Source: Rubrivirga sp. SAORIC476 (GTDB lineage: Bacteria; Bacteroidota; Rhodothermia; Rhodothermales; Rubricoccaceae). From it: a stretch of 64,000 nucleotides of DNA. Of this stretch, positions 9,170 through 18,867 are shown piece by piece. The stretch lies in the NCBI RefSeq assembly GCF_002283555.1, contig NZ_MVOI01000003.1:456536-520535 (forward strand), written 5' to 3'. Made by a program: the position numbers and the translations under genes. Positions within the stretch are counted from its first letter, which is position 1. Every line of letters starts with the position of its first letter. The notes below the pieces were generated by a model. That model was given only the letters and a program-made list of their open reading frames with translations. It had not been told where the DNA came from and did not search any database.

Positions 9170-9183
9170 CCTCGGTGCCGAGG
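9170..9183. repeat. Intergenic palindrome, CCTCGG-TG-CCGAGG family
   Basis: Core palindrome between the convergent S66 and transglycosylase genes, with a CGGG extension on one side. Confidence 0.7.
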
Positions 9184-9192
9184 CGGGATAGA

Positions 9193-10182
9193 TCAGCCGT
9201 CGCGCGCGCCCATCGCCTCAGCGACCGCGATGAACCGGGGCACGTAATGCTGCGTCTCGCGCGGCAACCGGTCCTGGATGTCCCAGAACGTGGGCGTGCG
9301 GCCCAGCTCGGCGCGCGTCTCGCGGACGATCCGCTCCACCCGGCCGACCCCGCAGTTGTAGGCTGCCAGCGCGAGGTGCCAGTCGCCGTCGAAGCGGCGG
9401 CCGAGCCAGCGCAGGTAGCGCGCCGCGGCGTCGGTGGACGGGCCCGTCTCGAAGACCGTCAGCGAGTCGAGGCCGTACTCGGCGGCCGTCTCGGGCATGA
9501 ACTGCCACAAGCCCTGCGCGCCCGCCCAACTCTCGGCCCGCGCGTCGAGCGCGCTCTCGATCACGGCGACGTACTTGAGGTCGGTCGGAATGCCGCGGCG
9601 GCGAAAGGTGCGATCGATGGACCGCAGCAGCGTGCGGTGACGGCGGCCCGTACGCGAGAGCCCCCGCGCGGCGCCCCGCTGGCGGTCGACGGCGTCCACG
9701 GCGTCGGCCGGGTAGAACAACCACGCCGGGCCGTCCTTCCGCTCCGCCTCGGCGCGCTGAGCGGCGAGCACGGCCGGGTCCACGAGGTCGGGCGCGAAGG
9801 TGGCGCCGAGCGAGGCGAGCGCGTCGCCGCGGAGGTCGGCCCACTCGGTAGGAGACAGGGCCGACGGTGCGATGGGGCCGAGATGCGACTCGTACACGGC
9901 CTGCGCACGCAGCGCCAGCTCCCGCACCGATGGGGACTCCTCCGACCCGAGGGCACGGACGGCCTGGAGCGCGGCGACCGCCTGCGCCTCCTGGCGGTCG
10001 GGGTCCGGTTCGGTCTCGGCCGCCACGACGGCCTGCCGCGCGCGGATGACAGATCGGGCCCAGGCGAGCGGGTCGTCGGCGGTGTCGGTCGAGTCGGCGG
10101 GAGCCGCGTGGGCGGCGGGCGCGAGCGGCCCGACCAGGGCGACGGCGAACAGGACGGCGAGCGCGGCGCGGAGCGTCGGCAT
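9193..10182 (-). CDS. Lytic transglycosylase (SLT domain, GH23)
   Basis: 329 residues with a signal peptide (MPTLRAALAVLFAVALVGP...AHA). The C-terminal half is a soluble lytic transglycosylase fold: catalytic Glu in VAVIESALDARAESWAG, then AQGLWQFMPETAAEYGL, AALAYNCG-like LALAAYNCGVGRV and QHYVPRFIA. The enzyme cleaves the MurNAc-GlcNAc bond, leaving 1,6-anhydro ends. The N-terminal half is helical and not recognised. No LysM repeat is present. The frame continues upstream of the ATG only through the antisense of the cyclase gene, and that extension was rejected. Confidence 0.88.
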   Translation of the reverse strand: MPTLRAALAVLFAVALVGPLAPAAHAAPADSTDTADDPLAWARSVIRARQAVVAAETEPDPDRQEAQAVAALQAVRALGSEESPSVRELALRAQAVYESHLGPIAPSALSPTEWADLRGDALASLGATFAPDLVDPAVLAAQRAEAERKDGPAWLFYPADAVDAVDRQRGAARGLSRTGRRHRTLLRSIDRTFRRRGIPTDLKYVAVIESALDARAESWAGAQGLWQFMPETAAEYGLDSLTVFETGPSTDAAARYLRWLGRRFDGDWHLALAAYNCGVGRVERIVRETRAELGRTPTFWDIQDRLPRETQHYVPRFIAVAEAMGARDG

Positions 10183-10368
10183 GGGGGGACGTGTGGTGGG
10201 ATCCGAAGAAGAGAACCCCGCTGAGGGGTCACTCCGTGCCCGGGGCACGCTGCAAGGCACGTGCCGAGCGTTGTTCAAACTACCGGACACCCGACGGGAC
10301 GTGGGGCGTAGACGCCGGTGTCCCCTAGTTTCGGCCCTTCCCCCGCCGCCCCGCTCCCCGCCCCTCAC

Positions 10369-11778
10369 ATGCCCGAGGCGTCCCCCCCAGAGGCCATCAA
10401 GATCCTGTTCGTCGACGACGAGCCGGATCTCGTGCCGCTCATCCGGCAGAAGTTCAGGTCGCAGGTGCGCGCCGGGACCGTCGCGCTGGTGTTCGCCGCC
10501 GACGGCGTCGAGGCCCTCGAACACCTTCGCGAGGACCACGACATCGAGGTGATCGTGACCGACATCAACATGCCGCGGATGGATGGCCTGACGCTGCTCG
10601 GCGAGTTGGGCGACCTCGGCCGCCGCACGCGCGCCGTCGTGGTGACGGCCTACGGCGACATGGAGAACATCCGGACGGCCATGAATAAGGGCGCGTTCGA
10701 CTTCCTCACGAAGCCGATCGACATGGACGACCTCCAGATCACGCTCGCCCAGGCTCGCGAGGCCGTCGAGCGTGACCGCGAGGCCGACCGCGTCCGCCGC
10801 ACCATCACGCGCTACCTGTCCGACAAAATCGCCCACGCGGTTCTCTCGGACCCCGCCGCGACCGGCTCCAGCGAGCGCCGCGAGGTGTCGGTGCTGATGA
10901 GCGACATCTCGGGCTTCAGCCAGCTCTCCGAGCGCCTCGAACCGGAGCGCGTCGTGGAGCTGCTCAACGTCTACCTCGGCGCCATGACCGAGGTGGTCGA
11001 CGCGCACGAGGGGGCCATCGACGAGTTCATCGGCGACGCCGTGCTGGTCATCTTCGGCGCGCCGCTGGAGATGGCGGACCACGCCCTCCAGGCGACCGCC
11101 TGCGCGGTGGCCATGCAGAACCGGATGGCGAGCGTCAACGAGGAACTCGAGTCCCGCGGGCTGCCGCCGCTGAAGATGACGGCCGCCGTCAACTCCGGCG
11201 AGGTGGTGGTGGGCACCATCGGCTCCGAGTCGCGCGCCAAGTACGGCGTCGTGGGCACGGCGGTGAACCTGACCGCGCGGATCCAGACGATGGCCGTCCC
11301 GGACGAGGTCCTGATCTCGGAGACGACGTACCGCGCGGCGGGCGGCGAGGACGGGCCGGTCCGCCTGGAGGGCACGCGGCGCGTCTCGCTGAAAGGCTTC
11401 GCCGAGCCCATCGCCATCCACAGCGTCGCCGAGGTGGCCGGGGTGGAGGGCGGCGCGGTGCCGCACGACGAGTCGGCCCTGGTCCCGCTCGACGCTCCCA
11501 TCCCGTTCGGGCTGGCGGTGCTCGACGGCAAGGAGATCACCAACGACGCCCACGCCGGGGAGATCGTGGCCCTCTCCGCGACGGGCGCGCAGATCCGGGT
11601 GGGCACGCCCCTCGACACCCGCGCCGACGTCCGCGTGACGGTGGACCTGGACGACGGCCCGGCATCGATCTATGCAAAGGTCCACCACGTGACGCCCTCC
11701 GACGACGGAGCCGAGGCCCGCCTGCGCTTCTCGTCCGTGCCGCCGGCTGCTGCGGCGGCCTTCGCCCGCCTCCTCTGA
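10369..11778 (+). CDS. Response regulator fused to class III nucleotide cyclase and PilZ-like C-terminus
   Basis: 469 residues. Receiver domain 8-125: acidic DDE at 16-18, phosphoacceptor D65 in [11 protein letters not shown], Lys in FLTKP. A helical linker is followed by a class III cyclase catalytic domain (about 172-350) with metal ligands D179 (SDISGFS) and D223 (IGDAV), and N300/R304 (AVNLTAR). The residue before FIGD is Glu219, where adenylate cyclases have Lys; Glu is the guanylate-cyclase signature. The second selectivity position (G293) is neither the Asp/Thr of adenylate nor the Cys of guanylate cyclases. The C-terminus (from about 375) resembles PilZ. The gene starts 5 bases before a propeller kinase gene, its likely partner. 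Confidence 0.88.
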   Translation: MPEASPPEAIKILFVDDEPDLVPLIRQKFRSQVRAGTVALVFAADGVEALEHLREDHDIEVIVTDINMPRMDGLTLLGELGDLGRRTRAVVVTAYGDMENIRTAMNKGAFDFLTKPIDMDDLQITLAQAREAVERDREADRVRRTITRYLSDKIAHAVLSDPAATGSSERREVSVLMSDISGFSQLSERLEPERVVELLNVYLGAMTEVVDAHEGAIDEFIGDAVLVIFGAPLEMADHALQATACAVAMQNRMASVNEELESRGLPPLKMTAAVNSGEVVVGTIGSESRAKYGVVGTAVNLTARIQTMAVPDEVLISETTYRAAGGEDGPVRLEGTRRVSLKGFAEPIAIHSVAEVAGVEGGAVPHDESALVPLDAPIPFGLAVLDGKEITNDAHAGEIVALSATGAQIRVGTPLDTRADVRVTVDLDDGPASIYAKVHHVTPSDDGAEARLRFSSVPPAAAAAFARLL

Positions 11779-11782
11779 CCCG

Positions 11783-14700
11783 ATGACGACCTCTCCTCTG
11801 GAGGGCCCCGGCGCGTCTCGCCGCGCTCGCCCGTCCCGCATCGGGCTCGTGGCCCTGCTGGCGACAGCCCTCGGCGCGCTCGTCGTGCTCGGCCCCTCGC
11901 TCGTGGCTGGCGCGCAGCAGGGCGAGCCCGCACTCGCCGACGACGACGCGATCACGTTCCGCCACGTCGGGGTCGAGCAGGGCCTCCCGAGCAGCGTCGT
12001 GCTGGACGTGACCCAGGACGCGCTCGGCTTCGTCTGGATCGCCACCGACGAGGGCCTCGTCCGCTACGATGGCATGGACCGGGTGACGTACCAGCGCACG
12101 GCCGACTCGACCTCGCTGGCGGGCAACGTGGTGCAGGTGCTCGCCCCGGCGCCCGGCGGCGCCCTCTGGGTGGGCACCGACACCGGGCTGACGCGCTTCG
12201 ACCCGCGTGCGGACGTCTTCCGCCGCATCACGGGGCTCCCCTCGGACGACATTCTGGCGCTCACGACCGATGTCGCGGGCAACGCCTGGGTGGGCACCAC
12301 GGCCGGTCTCGCCTTCGTCACGGCCGAGGGCGCCGTCCAGTCGGTCGACCGGCACGACCCGGCCGACCGCTCCAGCCTCCCCGACGATACCGTCGAGGCG
12401 CTCTACCTCGCCTCGGAGGGCGTCCTCTGGGTGGGCACCGGCGACGGGCTCGCCCGCCGCGCCGACGGCCGCTTCCAGACCGTCCGCCCGGACTCGCTGG
12501 GCGTCCTGGGAGCCTTCGCTGTGACGGCCATCGCGCCGAGCGAGAGTGCGGGGCTGCTCCTCGGCACCCTCGGCGACGGCCTGGTCGCGTTCGACCCGCG
12601 TACGGCCGCCTTCGCCCGCCTCGACATCGGCACCGACATCATCGCGCAGAACGTGACCTCGGTCCACGAGGACGCGACGGGGACCGTGTGGGTGGGCACC
12701 CTCGGCGGCGGCCTCCGGCGCCTGACGCCGGGCGAGGACGGCGTGCGCATCTACGAGGCCGTGCCAGAGGACCCCGGCTCGCTCTCCGACGACGAGGTCT
12801 CGGCGATCCTCGAGGACCGCCAGGGCATCCTCTGGGTGGCCACGTATGGCGGCCTCGACCGGTTCGACCGCGCCCGGGGCACCGCCGTCCGCCTCCGCCA
12901 CACCGACGACCCCGTGTCGCTCGCCAGCAACGACGTGCGCTCGGTGCTCGTCACGCGCGACGGCACGCTCCTGGTCGGAACCGACCGGACGCTCGACCGC
13001 AGCCCCGACGGCCGCACGTTCTCTCACACTCGCATCGGCGGCGATCTGGACCAGCACCCGGTCCGCGCCCTCACCGAGGACCGCGACGGCGTCGTGTGGG
13101 TCGGCACGGAGGGCGCCGGGCTCTACCGCATCGGCGCCGACGGCGAGCTCCGGCAGGCGACGAGCAGTCCCGGCGACGGCGACTACGCGATCACCTCCTT
13201 GCTGGAGACTGGCGACGGCCAGTTCTGGGTGGGCACCCTCGCCGACGGGCTCCTGCGCCTCGACCGCGCCTCCGGCGACCTGCTCGCGATCGACCGGGCG
13301 GACGGCCTGCCCAGCAATCAGGTCCGGGCCCTCGCTGAGGACGCCGACGGACGCCTCTGGGTGGCCGCGGAGAGCGGCGTCTGCCGCGTCGACGACGCAG
13401 CCGAGCGAGGCCTCGTCACCTGCCTTCCGGTGGACCCCTCCGACCCGGACGCGCTCGCGACCCGCGACGTGCTCTCGCTCCACGCGCAGGCCAACGGCAC
13501 CCTCTGGATCGGCACGGCCGACGGGCTCTACGCGCTCGACACGCGGGAGGCCTCCGGGAGACTCACCCGCTACACGGTCGACACCTCCGACCTGCCGGAC
13601 AACGCCGTCCACGCCATCGTCGAGGACGCCGACGGCTTCCTCTGGCTCAGCACGGGCGACGGCCTGACGCGCTTCGAGCCGCTCACGGAGACGTTCTTCC
13701 GGCGCCTCAGTGGCCAGGACGCCGAGCGTTCGCTCAACAGTGCCGCCACCCGCGCGCCCGACGGCCAGCTCCTCTTCGGCAGCACGCGCGGCCTGCTCGC
13801 GTTCTACCCGCAAACCCTCGAAGCGCGCAACGCCAACCCGCCCCAGGTGGTGCTGACGGGCGTCGAGGTGGACGGCCAGCCGGTGGCCCCCTCCCCGGAG
13901 GGCGTGCTGACGATCGCCGCGCCGCTGGCGGAGGAGGTCTCGCTGGGACCGGACCAGGGCTACCTCACGCTCCAGTACGCGGGCCTCCACTTCTCCGCCC
14001 CGTCCCAGAACACCTACCGCTACCGGCTGATCGGGCTTTCGGACGAGTGGCGCGAGGTGGGCACGACGCGCGAAGCCACGTTCAGCGCACTGCCACCGGG
14101 GAACTACACCTTCGAGGTGGAGGCGGCCAACGCCGATGGGGTCGGCTTCGGGGAGGGCATGGCGACCGTGAAGGTCGTCGTCCACCCGCCGTGGTGGCGG
14201 ACGTGGTGGGCCCTGCTCGGGTTCGCCGCGCTGGCCGTGTTCGGGCTCGTCCGCGCCGACCGCTGGCAACGGGCGCGGCTGGTCCGCCAGGAGCGTGAGC
14301 GGGCCGACCGCCGCGAGGCAGAGCTCCGTGCCGAGACTGCCGAGGCGGAGCAGCGCAAAGCCACCGCCGAGGCGCTGGCTCTCAAGGCGGAGAACGACCG
14401 CAAGGCGGCCGAGCTCGAACAGGCCCGCGAGGTGGAAGCCGCTAACACCAAGCTGGCCGCGGCCAACACGCGCCTCGAAACGTCGCTCCGCGACCTGAAG
14501 GCGACCCAGGCCCAGCTCGTCCAGTCCGAGAAGCTGGCCTCGCTCGGGCAGCTCACCGCGGGCATCGCCCACGAGATCAAGAACCCGCTCAACTTCGTCA
14601 ACAACTTCGCCGACCTCTCGGTGGAGCTGGCGCAGGAGCTCCGCGACGAGATGGCCGAGACGCCCGAGCGGCCCGTCGGCGAGGTGCTGGGCGAGGTGGG

Positions 14701-15310
14701 CGACCTGCTCGACGACCTCCAGGACAACTGCCGCCGGATCCGCGAGCACGGCCAGCGGGCCGACCGGATCGTCCGCTCGATGCTGCTCCACAGCCGCGGC
14801 GGCGCCTCCGAACGCGGACGCGTGGACCTGCCGCGGTTCATCGACGAGTACGCGAACCTCGCTTTCCACGGCGCCCGCGCCAACGACTCGGACTTCCAGG
14901 TCGAGATCGTCCGCGACTTCGCCGAGGACACCGGCGAGGTCGAGGTGGTGCCGCAGGAGTTCGGCCGCGTCCTGATCAACCTGCTCACGAACGCCTTCCA
15001 CGCCGTCCAGGAGCGGTCCCACGCGGGCGCCGACGGCTATGCGCCCACCGTCACCGTCCGCACGCGGCGTACGGGCGATGAGGTGACGATCGAGGTGCAG
15101 GACAACGGGACGGGCATCCCCGAGGCGGTCAAGGCGCAGATCTTCGAGCCGTTCTTCACCACCAAGCCCACCGGCGAGGGGACCGGCCTCGGCCTGTCGC
15201 TGGCCCACGACATCGTCACGGGCGTCCACGGCGGCCACATGGCGGTCGAGAGCACCGAGGGCGAGGGCACCACCTTCCGGATCGGGCTCCCGACGAAGGC
15301 CGACGCGTAA
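11783..15310 (+). CDS. Two-component propeller histidine kinase
   Basis: 1175 residues. Signal/TM segment (about 20-43), then fourteen or so propeller repeats with the typical DxxGxxWVGT phrasing (such as GALWVGTDTGLTRFD, GTVWVGTLGGGLRRL), forming the sensory blades. A Y_Y_Y domain follows (about 690-800, NTYRYRLIGLSDEW), then a TM helix (about 808-828), a coiled coil, HisKA with H930 in AGIAHEIKNPLNF, and HATPase_c with N box (LINLLTNAFHA), G1 DNGTGIP and G2 GEGTGLGLSL. It is a periplasmic ligand sensor whose receiver is probably the cyclase regulator encoded immediately upstream. It is not a hybrid kinase: no receiver follows. Confidence 0.93.
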   Translation: MTTSPLEGPGASRRARPSRIGLVALLATALGALVVLGPSLVAGAQQGEPALADDDAITFRHVGVEQGLPSSVVLDVTQDALGFVWIATDEGLVRYDGMDRVTYQRTADSTSLAGNVVQVLAPAPGGALWVGTDTGLTRFDPRADVFRRITGLPSDDILALTTDVAGNAWVGTTAGLAFVTAEGAVQSVDRHDPADRSSLPDDTVEALYLASEGVLWVGTGDGLARRADGRFQTVRPDSLGVLGAFAVTAIAPSESAGLLLGTLGDGLVAFDPRTAAFARLDIGTDIIAQNVTSVHEDATGTVWVGTLGGGLRRLTPGEDGVRIYEAVPEDPGSLSDDEVSAILEDRQGILWVATYGGLDRFDRARGTAVRLRHTDDPVSLASNDVRSVLVTRDGTLLVGTDRTLDRSPDGRTFSHTRIGGDLDQHPVRALTEDRDGVVWVGTEGAGLYRIGADGELRQATSSPGDGDYAITSLLETGDGQFWVGTLADGLLRLDRASGDLLAIDRADGLPSNQVRALAEDADGRLWVAAESGVCRVDDAAERGLVTCLPVDPSDPDALATRDVLSLHAQANGTLWIGTADGLYALDTREASGRLTRYTVDTSDLPDNAVHAIVEDADGFLWLSTGDGLTRFEPLTETFFRRLSGQDAERSLNSAATRAPDGQLLFGSTRGLLAFYPQTLEARNANPPQVVLTGVEVDGQPVAPSPEGVLTIAAPLAEEVSLGPDQGYLTLQYAGLHFSAPSQNTYRYRLIGLSDEWREVGTTREATFSALPPGNYTFEVEAANADGVGFGEGMATVKVVVHPPWWRTWWALLGFAALAVFGLVRADRWQRARLVRQERERADRREAELRAETAEAEQRKATAEALALKAENDRKAAELEQAREVEAANTKLAAANTRLETSLRDLKATQAQLVQSEKLASLGQLTAGIAHEIKNPLNFVNNFADLSVELAQELRDEMAETPERPVGEVLGEVGDLLDDLQDNCRRIREHGQRADRIVRSMLLHSRGGASERGRVDLPRFIDEYANLAFHGARANDSDFQVEIVRDFAEDTGEVEVVPQEFGRVLINLLTNAFHAVQERSHAGADGYAPTVTVRTRRTGDEVTIEVQDNGTGIPEAVKAQIFEPFFTTKPTGEGTGLGLSLAHDIVTGVHGGHMAVESTEGEGTTFRIGLPTKADA

Positions 15311-15348
15311 GGGCGCGGCGCGGGACGCCCGCCTCCCGGCGACACCCT

Positions 15349-15368
15349 CCGCCTCGGCACCGAGGCGG
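15349..15368. repeat. Intergenic palindrome, CCTCGG-CA-CCGAGG family
   Basis: Perfect 9-bp arms around CA, between the convergent kinase and lipoprotein genes. Confidence 0.75.
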
Positions 15369-15373
15369 GGGTG

Positions 15374-16120
15374 CTACCGGGTCTCCAGCGAGCGGACGGT
15401 GAACGACCCGACGCCACGCGCCAGCACCGACACCGTCCCCTGACGCACCGTCGTCGTCAGAACGGGTTCGATCTCGATCCAGTCGGCGCAGATAGCGGCC
15501 TGCCCGGTCTCGGCGAACGGCGGCGGGGGCGTCATCAGGAAACCGGCGCAGCCGCCCGCCCGTCGCGGCGCGTCCTCGCCCGAGTCCGACACGACGACGT
15601 AGCGGCCGCGCTCGCGGATCACGTGCGTCGAGCCCGTGTCGCCCTCGCCGGAGCCTCCGCTGGTGGGCTGCCGCTGTCCGCTGGTGCGCCCCGGGATGAG
15701 ATCCACCTGTCCCTCGAAGCGGACCTCCCCGTTGAGCCGGTACCGGACGATGGCGGCCGTCGCGCCGATCGCGTCCGGGAAATCGAACCGCACGTCGAAG
15801 CGGCCCGCGGCGGTGGCCTCATTGTAGAGCGACGCCAGCACCGCATCGCCGTCACGGACCTCGACGCCGAAGCGCCCCCCGACGGGGATCGAGAGCGGGT
15901 CGATCTCTACATCCACGCGGTCCGGCTGGCCGTCGATCTGGAATCCGCCCGCGCGGCTGCCGTCGAGACCGGACACGACCAGGGCGCCCCCCTGGAGGGC
16001 GAGGGTGGCCTCCCCCTCGGCGGCGATATCGACCCCCTGGAAGGCGACGGGGTCAGGAGTGTCGGTGTCGCAGGCGGCGAGGACCAGCGCGGCGAGGAGC
16101 AAACCGGAGAGACGAGACAT
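15374..16120 (-). CDS. Lipoprotein of unknown function
   Basis: 248 residues with signal MSRLSGLLLAALVLAAC (lipobox LAAC, Cys17) and an Asp/Thr-rich linker. The body is beta-rich and looks like two Ig-like or jelly-roll modules (GGFQIDGQPDRVDVEID; RFDVRFDFPDAIG). A Gly/Ser/Thr-rich loop around 150-165 and two Cys in the last third suggest one disulphide. No family was recognised. Confidence 0.7.
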   Translation of the reverse strand: MSRLSGLLLAALVLAACDTDTPDPVAFQGVDIAAEGEATLALQGGALVVSGLDGSRAGGFQIDGQPDRVDVEIDPLSIPVGGRFGVEVRDGDAVLASLYNEATAAGRFDVRFDFPDAIGATAAIVRYRLNGEVRFEGQVDLIPGRTSGQRQPTSGGSGEGDTGSTHVIRERGRYVVVSDSGEDAPRRAGGCAGFLMTPPPPFAETGQAAICADWIEIEPVLTTTVRQGTVSVLARGVGSFTVRSLETR

Positions 16121-16230
16121 GACGGTGGTGGTGGACGCCCGTAGGCTACCACCGGTCTTCCACGAGAGGGCAAGGATCAGGGCGGCTCCCGGCGACGTAC
16201 GGAGACACGCCCCTCTCGACCACCTCTCTC

Positions 16231-16761
16231 ATGCAAAGCCTCTGGAAGAGCCTCCTCGGTGGCTCCACCGGCGCCTCCGAGGACGACCTGCTCGGCGCTG
16301 TCCCGCTCTTCGAGGACCTGAGCCCTCGGGAGTTGGATGCCGTCCAGCGGCTCCTCCACCGCCGCGACTACGTCGCAGGCGAGTCCATCTTCGTGCAGGG
16401 CGAGCCCGGCCTGGGGATGTACATCATCGTTCGCGGCGTGGTCTCGATCCAGAGCGAGCCGAGCGGCCGAGAGTTGGTGGAGCTGACCGACGGGGACTTC
16501 TTCGGAGAGATCGCGCTCCTGAACGAGGTCATCCGGACGGCCACCGCACGGGCCAAGACCGACTGCACGCTGCTGAGCCTGTTCCAGCCCGACCTGCTGA
16601 GCCTCCTCGATCGCAACCCCCGCCTGGGGGTCAAGGTGCTGCTGTCGCTGGCGCGGCTCGTCGGGCTTCGGCTGGTCGAGGTCTCCGACGAGGTCGAGGC
16701 GCTGATGCGCGAGTGCGAGGATCTCCGGGAGCAGATGGGTGTGGCCGACCGGGATGGCTGA
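16231..16761 (+). CDS. Small cyclic-nucleotide-binding protein
   Basis: 176 residues, essentially one CNB domain (about 20-140) with helical ends. The phosphate-binding cassette is intact: FFGEIALL (about 90-97) and the ligand Arg in IRTATARA. The residue after that Arg is Thr, a feature that favours cGMP in eukaryotic kinases; its meaning in bacteria is uncertain. No helix-turn-helix or kinase domain is attached, so it would act by binding a partner. It overlaps the AI-2E transporter gene by 8 bases, suggesting that it gates or reports to that protein. Confidence 0.85.
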   Translation: MQSLWKSLLGGSTGASEDDLLGAVPLFEDLSPRELDAVQRLLHRRDYVAGESIFVQGEPGLGMYIIVRGVVSIQSEPSGRELVELTDGDFFGEIALLNEVIRTATARAKTDCTLLSLFQPDLLSLLDRNPRLGVKVLLSLARLVGLRLVEVSDEVEALMRECEDLREQMGVADRDG

Positions 16762-17875
16762 GCTCCTCGCCGAGGCCGCCCCCTCCGAGGCCGCCCGCAC
16801 ACCGCGTCGGCACCCGCCCGAGGTGTCGGACGAGCCCGCCGCCCCCCCGATCCCCGCGAGTTGGCTCAGCCGCTGGGTGTGGCTGCTCACCCTGGCCGCG
16901 CTCGTCGGCGTGGTGATGGTCGCGAGCGACATCGCGGGACTCGTGGTGCTCGGGAGCGTCGCCGCGTACCTCCTCGCCCCGATCGTGAACGCGCTCGAGC
17001 GCCGGGGCGTCGGGCGGACGCAGGGGGCGGCGCTGGTGCTGCTCGTCCTGCTGGCACTGGTGGGCCTCCTGATGGCGCTGGCCCTTCCGGCCGCGCTCGA
17101 CCAGATCGCGTCGCTCCAGTCCCGGTGGCAGAGCGGTGAACTGCTCGACCTCGTCCGCGACATGGAGGCGTCCCTCGCCGCCCGCTTCGGGCTCGCCGAC
17201 CCGTCCATGCTGGGGCTCGTCGACTCGCTGCGCGCTACCGTCGGAACCGAGCCCGGCAGTCTCATCGGCTACGTCCCGGACGCCCTGGAGACGATGGGCA
17301 ACGCCTTCATCGTGCCGTTCGTCCTGTTCGCGCTGCTCAAGGACGGCCCCATGATCCGCCGTCGCCTGCTGACCGCCGTTCCGAACCGCTACTTCGAGTT
17401 CGCCATGACGGTCCTGTTCAAGGCGGACGCCCACCTGGGCGGCTACCTCCGCGGGCAGGCCTTAATCGCGCTGCTGGTCGGCTCCTCGACGGCGCTCGGG
17501 CTCGGCCTCCTGGGCGTCGAGTACTATCTCGTGTTGGGGCTGCTCACCGGGCTCGCCAACTTCGTCCCGTACGTCGGCTTCGTCGTGTCGGCCTCCCTGT
17601 CGGTGGGCGTCACCATCGTGACGACCGGCGGGATGGACCTTGTAGGACCGGTTCTGATTCTGTTCGTCGTGCTCCAGACCATCGAGAACGTGGTGTTCCA
17701 GCCCTGGATCACCGGAAAGAACGTGTCGATGCACCCCGTGATGGTCCTGCTGGCCATTCTGATCGGCGGGCGCGTGGGGGGGGTGATGGGGATGGCGCTG
17801 GGCGTGCCGGCGGCAGCGGTCCTGAAGGTGGTGTTCCTTGAGACCGTGGTCGGGCTTCGCCGATACCATCTCTAG
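16754..17875 (+). CDS. AI-2E family (PerM-type) membrane transporter
   Basis: 373 residues with about seven to eight predicted TM helices. Family marks: the long extracytoplasmic loop between TM3 and TM4 (about 105-180), LKDGPMIRRR, the ANFVPYVGFVVS turn and IENVVFQPWITGKN near the C-terminus. Members include the autoinducer-2 exporter TqsA and Na+/H+-type transporters; substrate cannot be assigned. The ATG lies inside the end of the upstream CNB gene (8-base overlap). A GTG 15 bases earlier is an alternative start. Confidence 0.87.
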   Translation: MAELLAEAAPSEAARTPRRHPPEVSDEPAAPPIPASWLSRWVWLLTLAALVGVVMVASDIAGLVVLGSVAAYLLAPIVNALERRGVGRTQGAALVLLVLLALVGLLMALALPAALDQIASLQSRWQSGELLDLVRDMEASLAARFGLADPSMLGLVDSLRATVGTEPGSLIGYVPDALETMGNAFIVPFVLFALLKDGPMIRRRLLTAVPNRYFEFAMTVLFKADAHLGGYLRGQALIALLVGSSTALGLGLLGVEYYLVLGLLTGLANFVPYVGFVVSASLSVGVTIVTTGGMDLVGPVLILFVVLQTIENVVFQPWITGKNVSMHPVMVLLAILIGGRVGGVMGMALGVPAAAVLKVVFLETVVGLRRYHL

Positions 17876-17911
17876 CCCGGTTTGCCCCCTGGTGCGACCT
17901 TCTCCTCATTG

Positions 17912-18760
17912 ATGCCCACGCCGTCCCCCTCCACTGCCCGCCTGACCGTCCGCTTCTGGGGCGTCCGGGGTTCGATTCCGACGCCGGAGGATGGCTTCCT
18001 GGGCGTCGGCGGCAACACGGCCTGCGTGGAGGTGCGCGCAGCGGACGGAACGACGCTGGTGCTGGACGCGGGGACGGGCATTCGGGCACTCGGGTACGCA
18101 CTCGCGGCGGAGGCCGCCGGGCAGCCGGGCGAGGTGCACCTCGCGTTGTCTCACTTCCACTGGGACCACCTGCAGGGCCTCCCGTTCTTCGCGCCGCTCT
18201 ACACGCCGGGCCAGACCGTCCGCTTCTACGCGGCGACCGATGACGACCGGATCCACGCCCTGTTGCGGGGCCAGATGACCTCGCCCTACTTCCCGGTCCC
18301 CTTCGGCGATCTCGCGGCGTCCACCGAGACCGTCCGCGTTCGCGACGGCGAGCCGTTCCAGGTCGGGCCGATGACGGTCCAGCCCTTCCCGGTGAACCAC
18401 CCGCAGGGCGCGCACGGCTTCCGCATCGAGGTCGACGGCGCCGTGCTGGTCTACGCGACCGACTATGAGCACGGCTCGGCGGCGCACGACGAGGGCCTCC
18501 GGGAGGTCAGCCGGGGGGCGGACCTCCTCATCTCCGACGCTCAGTACACGCCCGACGAGTACGCTCTTCGGCAGGGCTGGGGGCACACGACCTGGGAGCA
18601 CGCGACGGGACTCGCGACCTCGGCAGGCGTCGGCCGCCTGCTGCTCTTCCACCACGACCCGTCCCACGGCGACGACACGCTCGGGCGGATCTGCACGCTC
18701 GCCCGCGAGCGATTCGAGGCGACGGACCTGGCGACCGAGGGGCTCGTCGTCGAGTTGTAG
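17912..18760 (+). CDS. MBL-fold metallo-hydrolase
   Basis: 282 residues. It begins RFWGVRGSIPTPEDG and GVGGNTACVEV, typical of a free-standing metallo-beta-lactamase family, and has the metal motif SHFHWDHLQG (HxHxDH), a further His in FPVNHPQGAHGF, Asp in VYATDYEH and His in LLFHHDPSH. Relatives are often annotated as class II cAMP phosphodiesterase-like or PhnP-like. Because the same region encodes a cyclase and a cNMP-binding protein, cyclic-nucleotide hydrolysis is a reasonable but unproven guess. Start ATG at 17912 chosen over 17882 because the conserved strand begins soon after it. Confidence 0.85.
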   Translation: MPTPSPSTARLTVRFWGVRGSIPTPEDGFLGVGGNTACVEVRAADGTTLVLDAGTGIRALGYALAAEAAGQPGEVHLALSHFHWDHLQGLPFFAPLYTPGQTVRFYAATDDDRIHALLRGQMTSPYFPVPFGDLAASTETVRVRDGEPFQVGPMTVQPFPVNHPQGAHGFRIEVDGAVLVYATDYEHGSAAHDEGLREVSRGADLLISDAQYTPDEYALRQGWGHTTWEHATGLATSAGVGRLLLFHHDPSHGDDTLGRICTLARERFEATDLATEGLVVEL

Positions 18761-18785
18761 GGCGGCACGCGAGCAGGTCTGCCGA

Positions 18786-18799
18786 CCTCGGCACTGAGG
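18786..18799. repeat. Intergenic palindrome, degenerate CCTCGG-CA-CTGAGG copy
   Basis: One mismatch in the arms, followed by CGG. It lies between two genes transcribed in the same direction. Confidence 0.55.
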
Positions 18800-18867
18800 C
18801 GGAGCGCCCTGAACGTTGCGAGTGAGATACGGCTCGGTCCGCGATACCAGTCTCGGCGCAGCCTTCG

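Noticed and set aside
11537-15238. A 1233-codon open frame antisense to the propeller kinase
   Set aside because: High GC removes stops on the antisense strand. The sense frame has complete kinase, Y_Y_Y and propeller motifs; the antisense translation has none.
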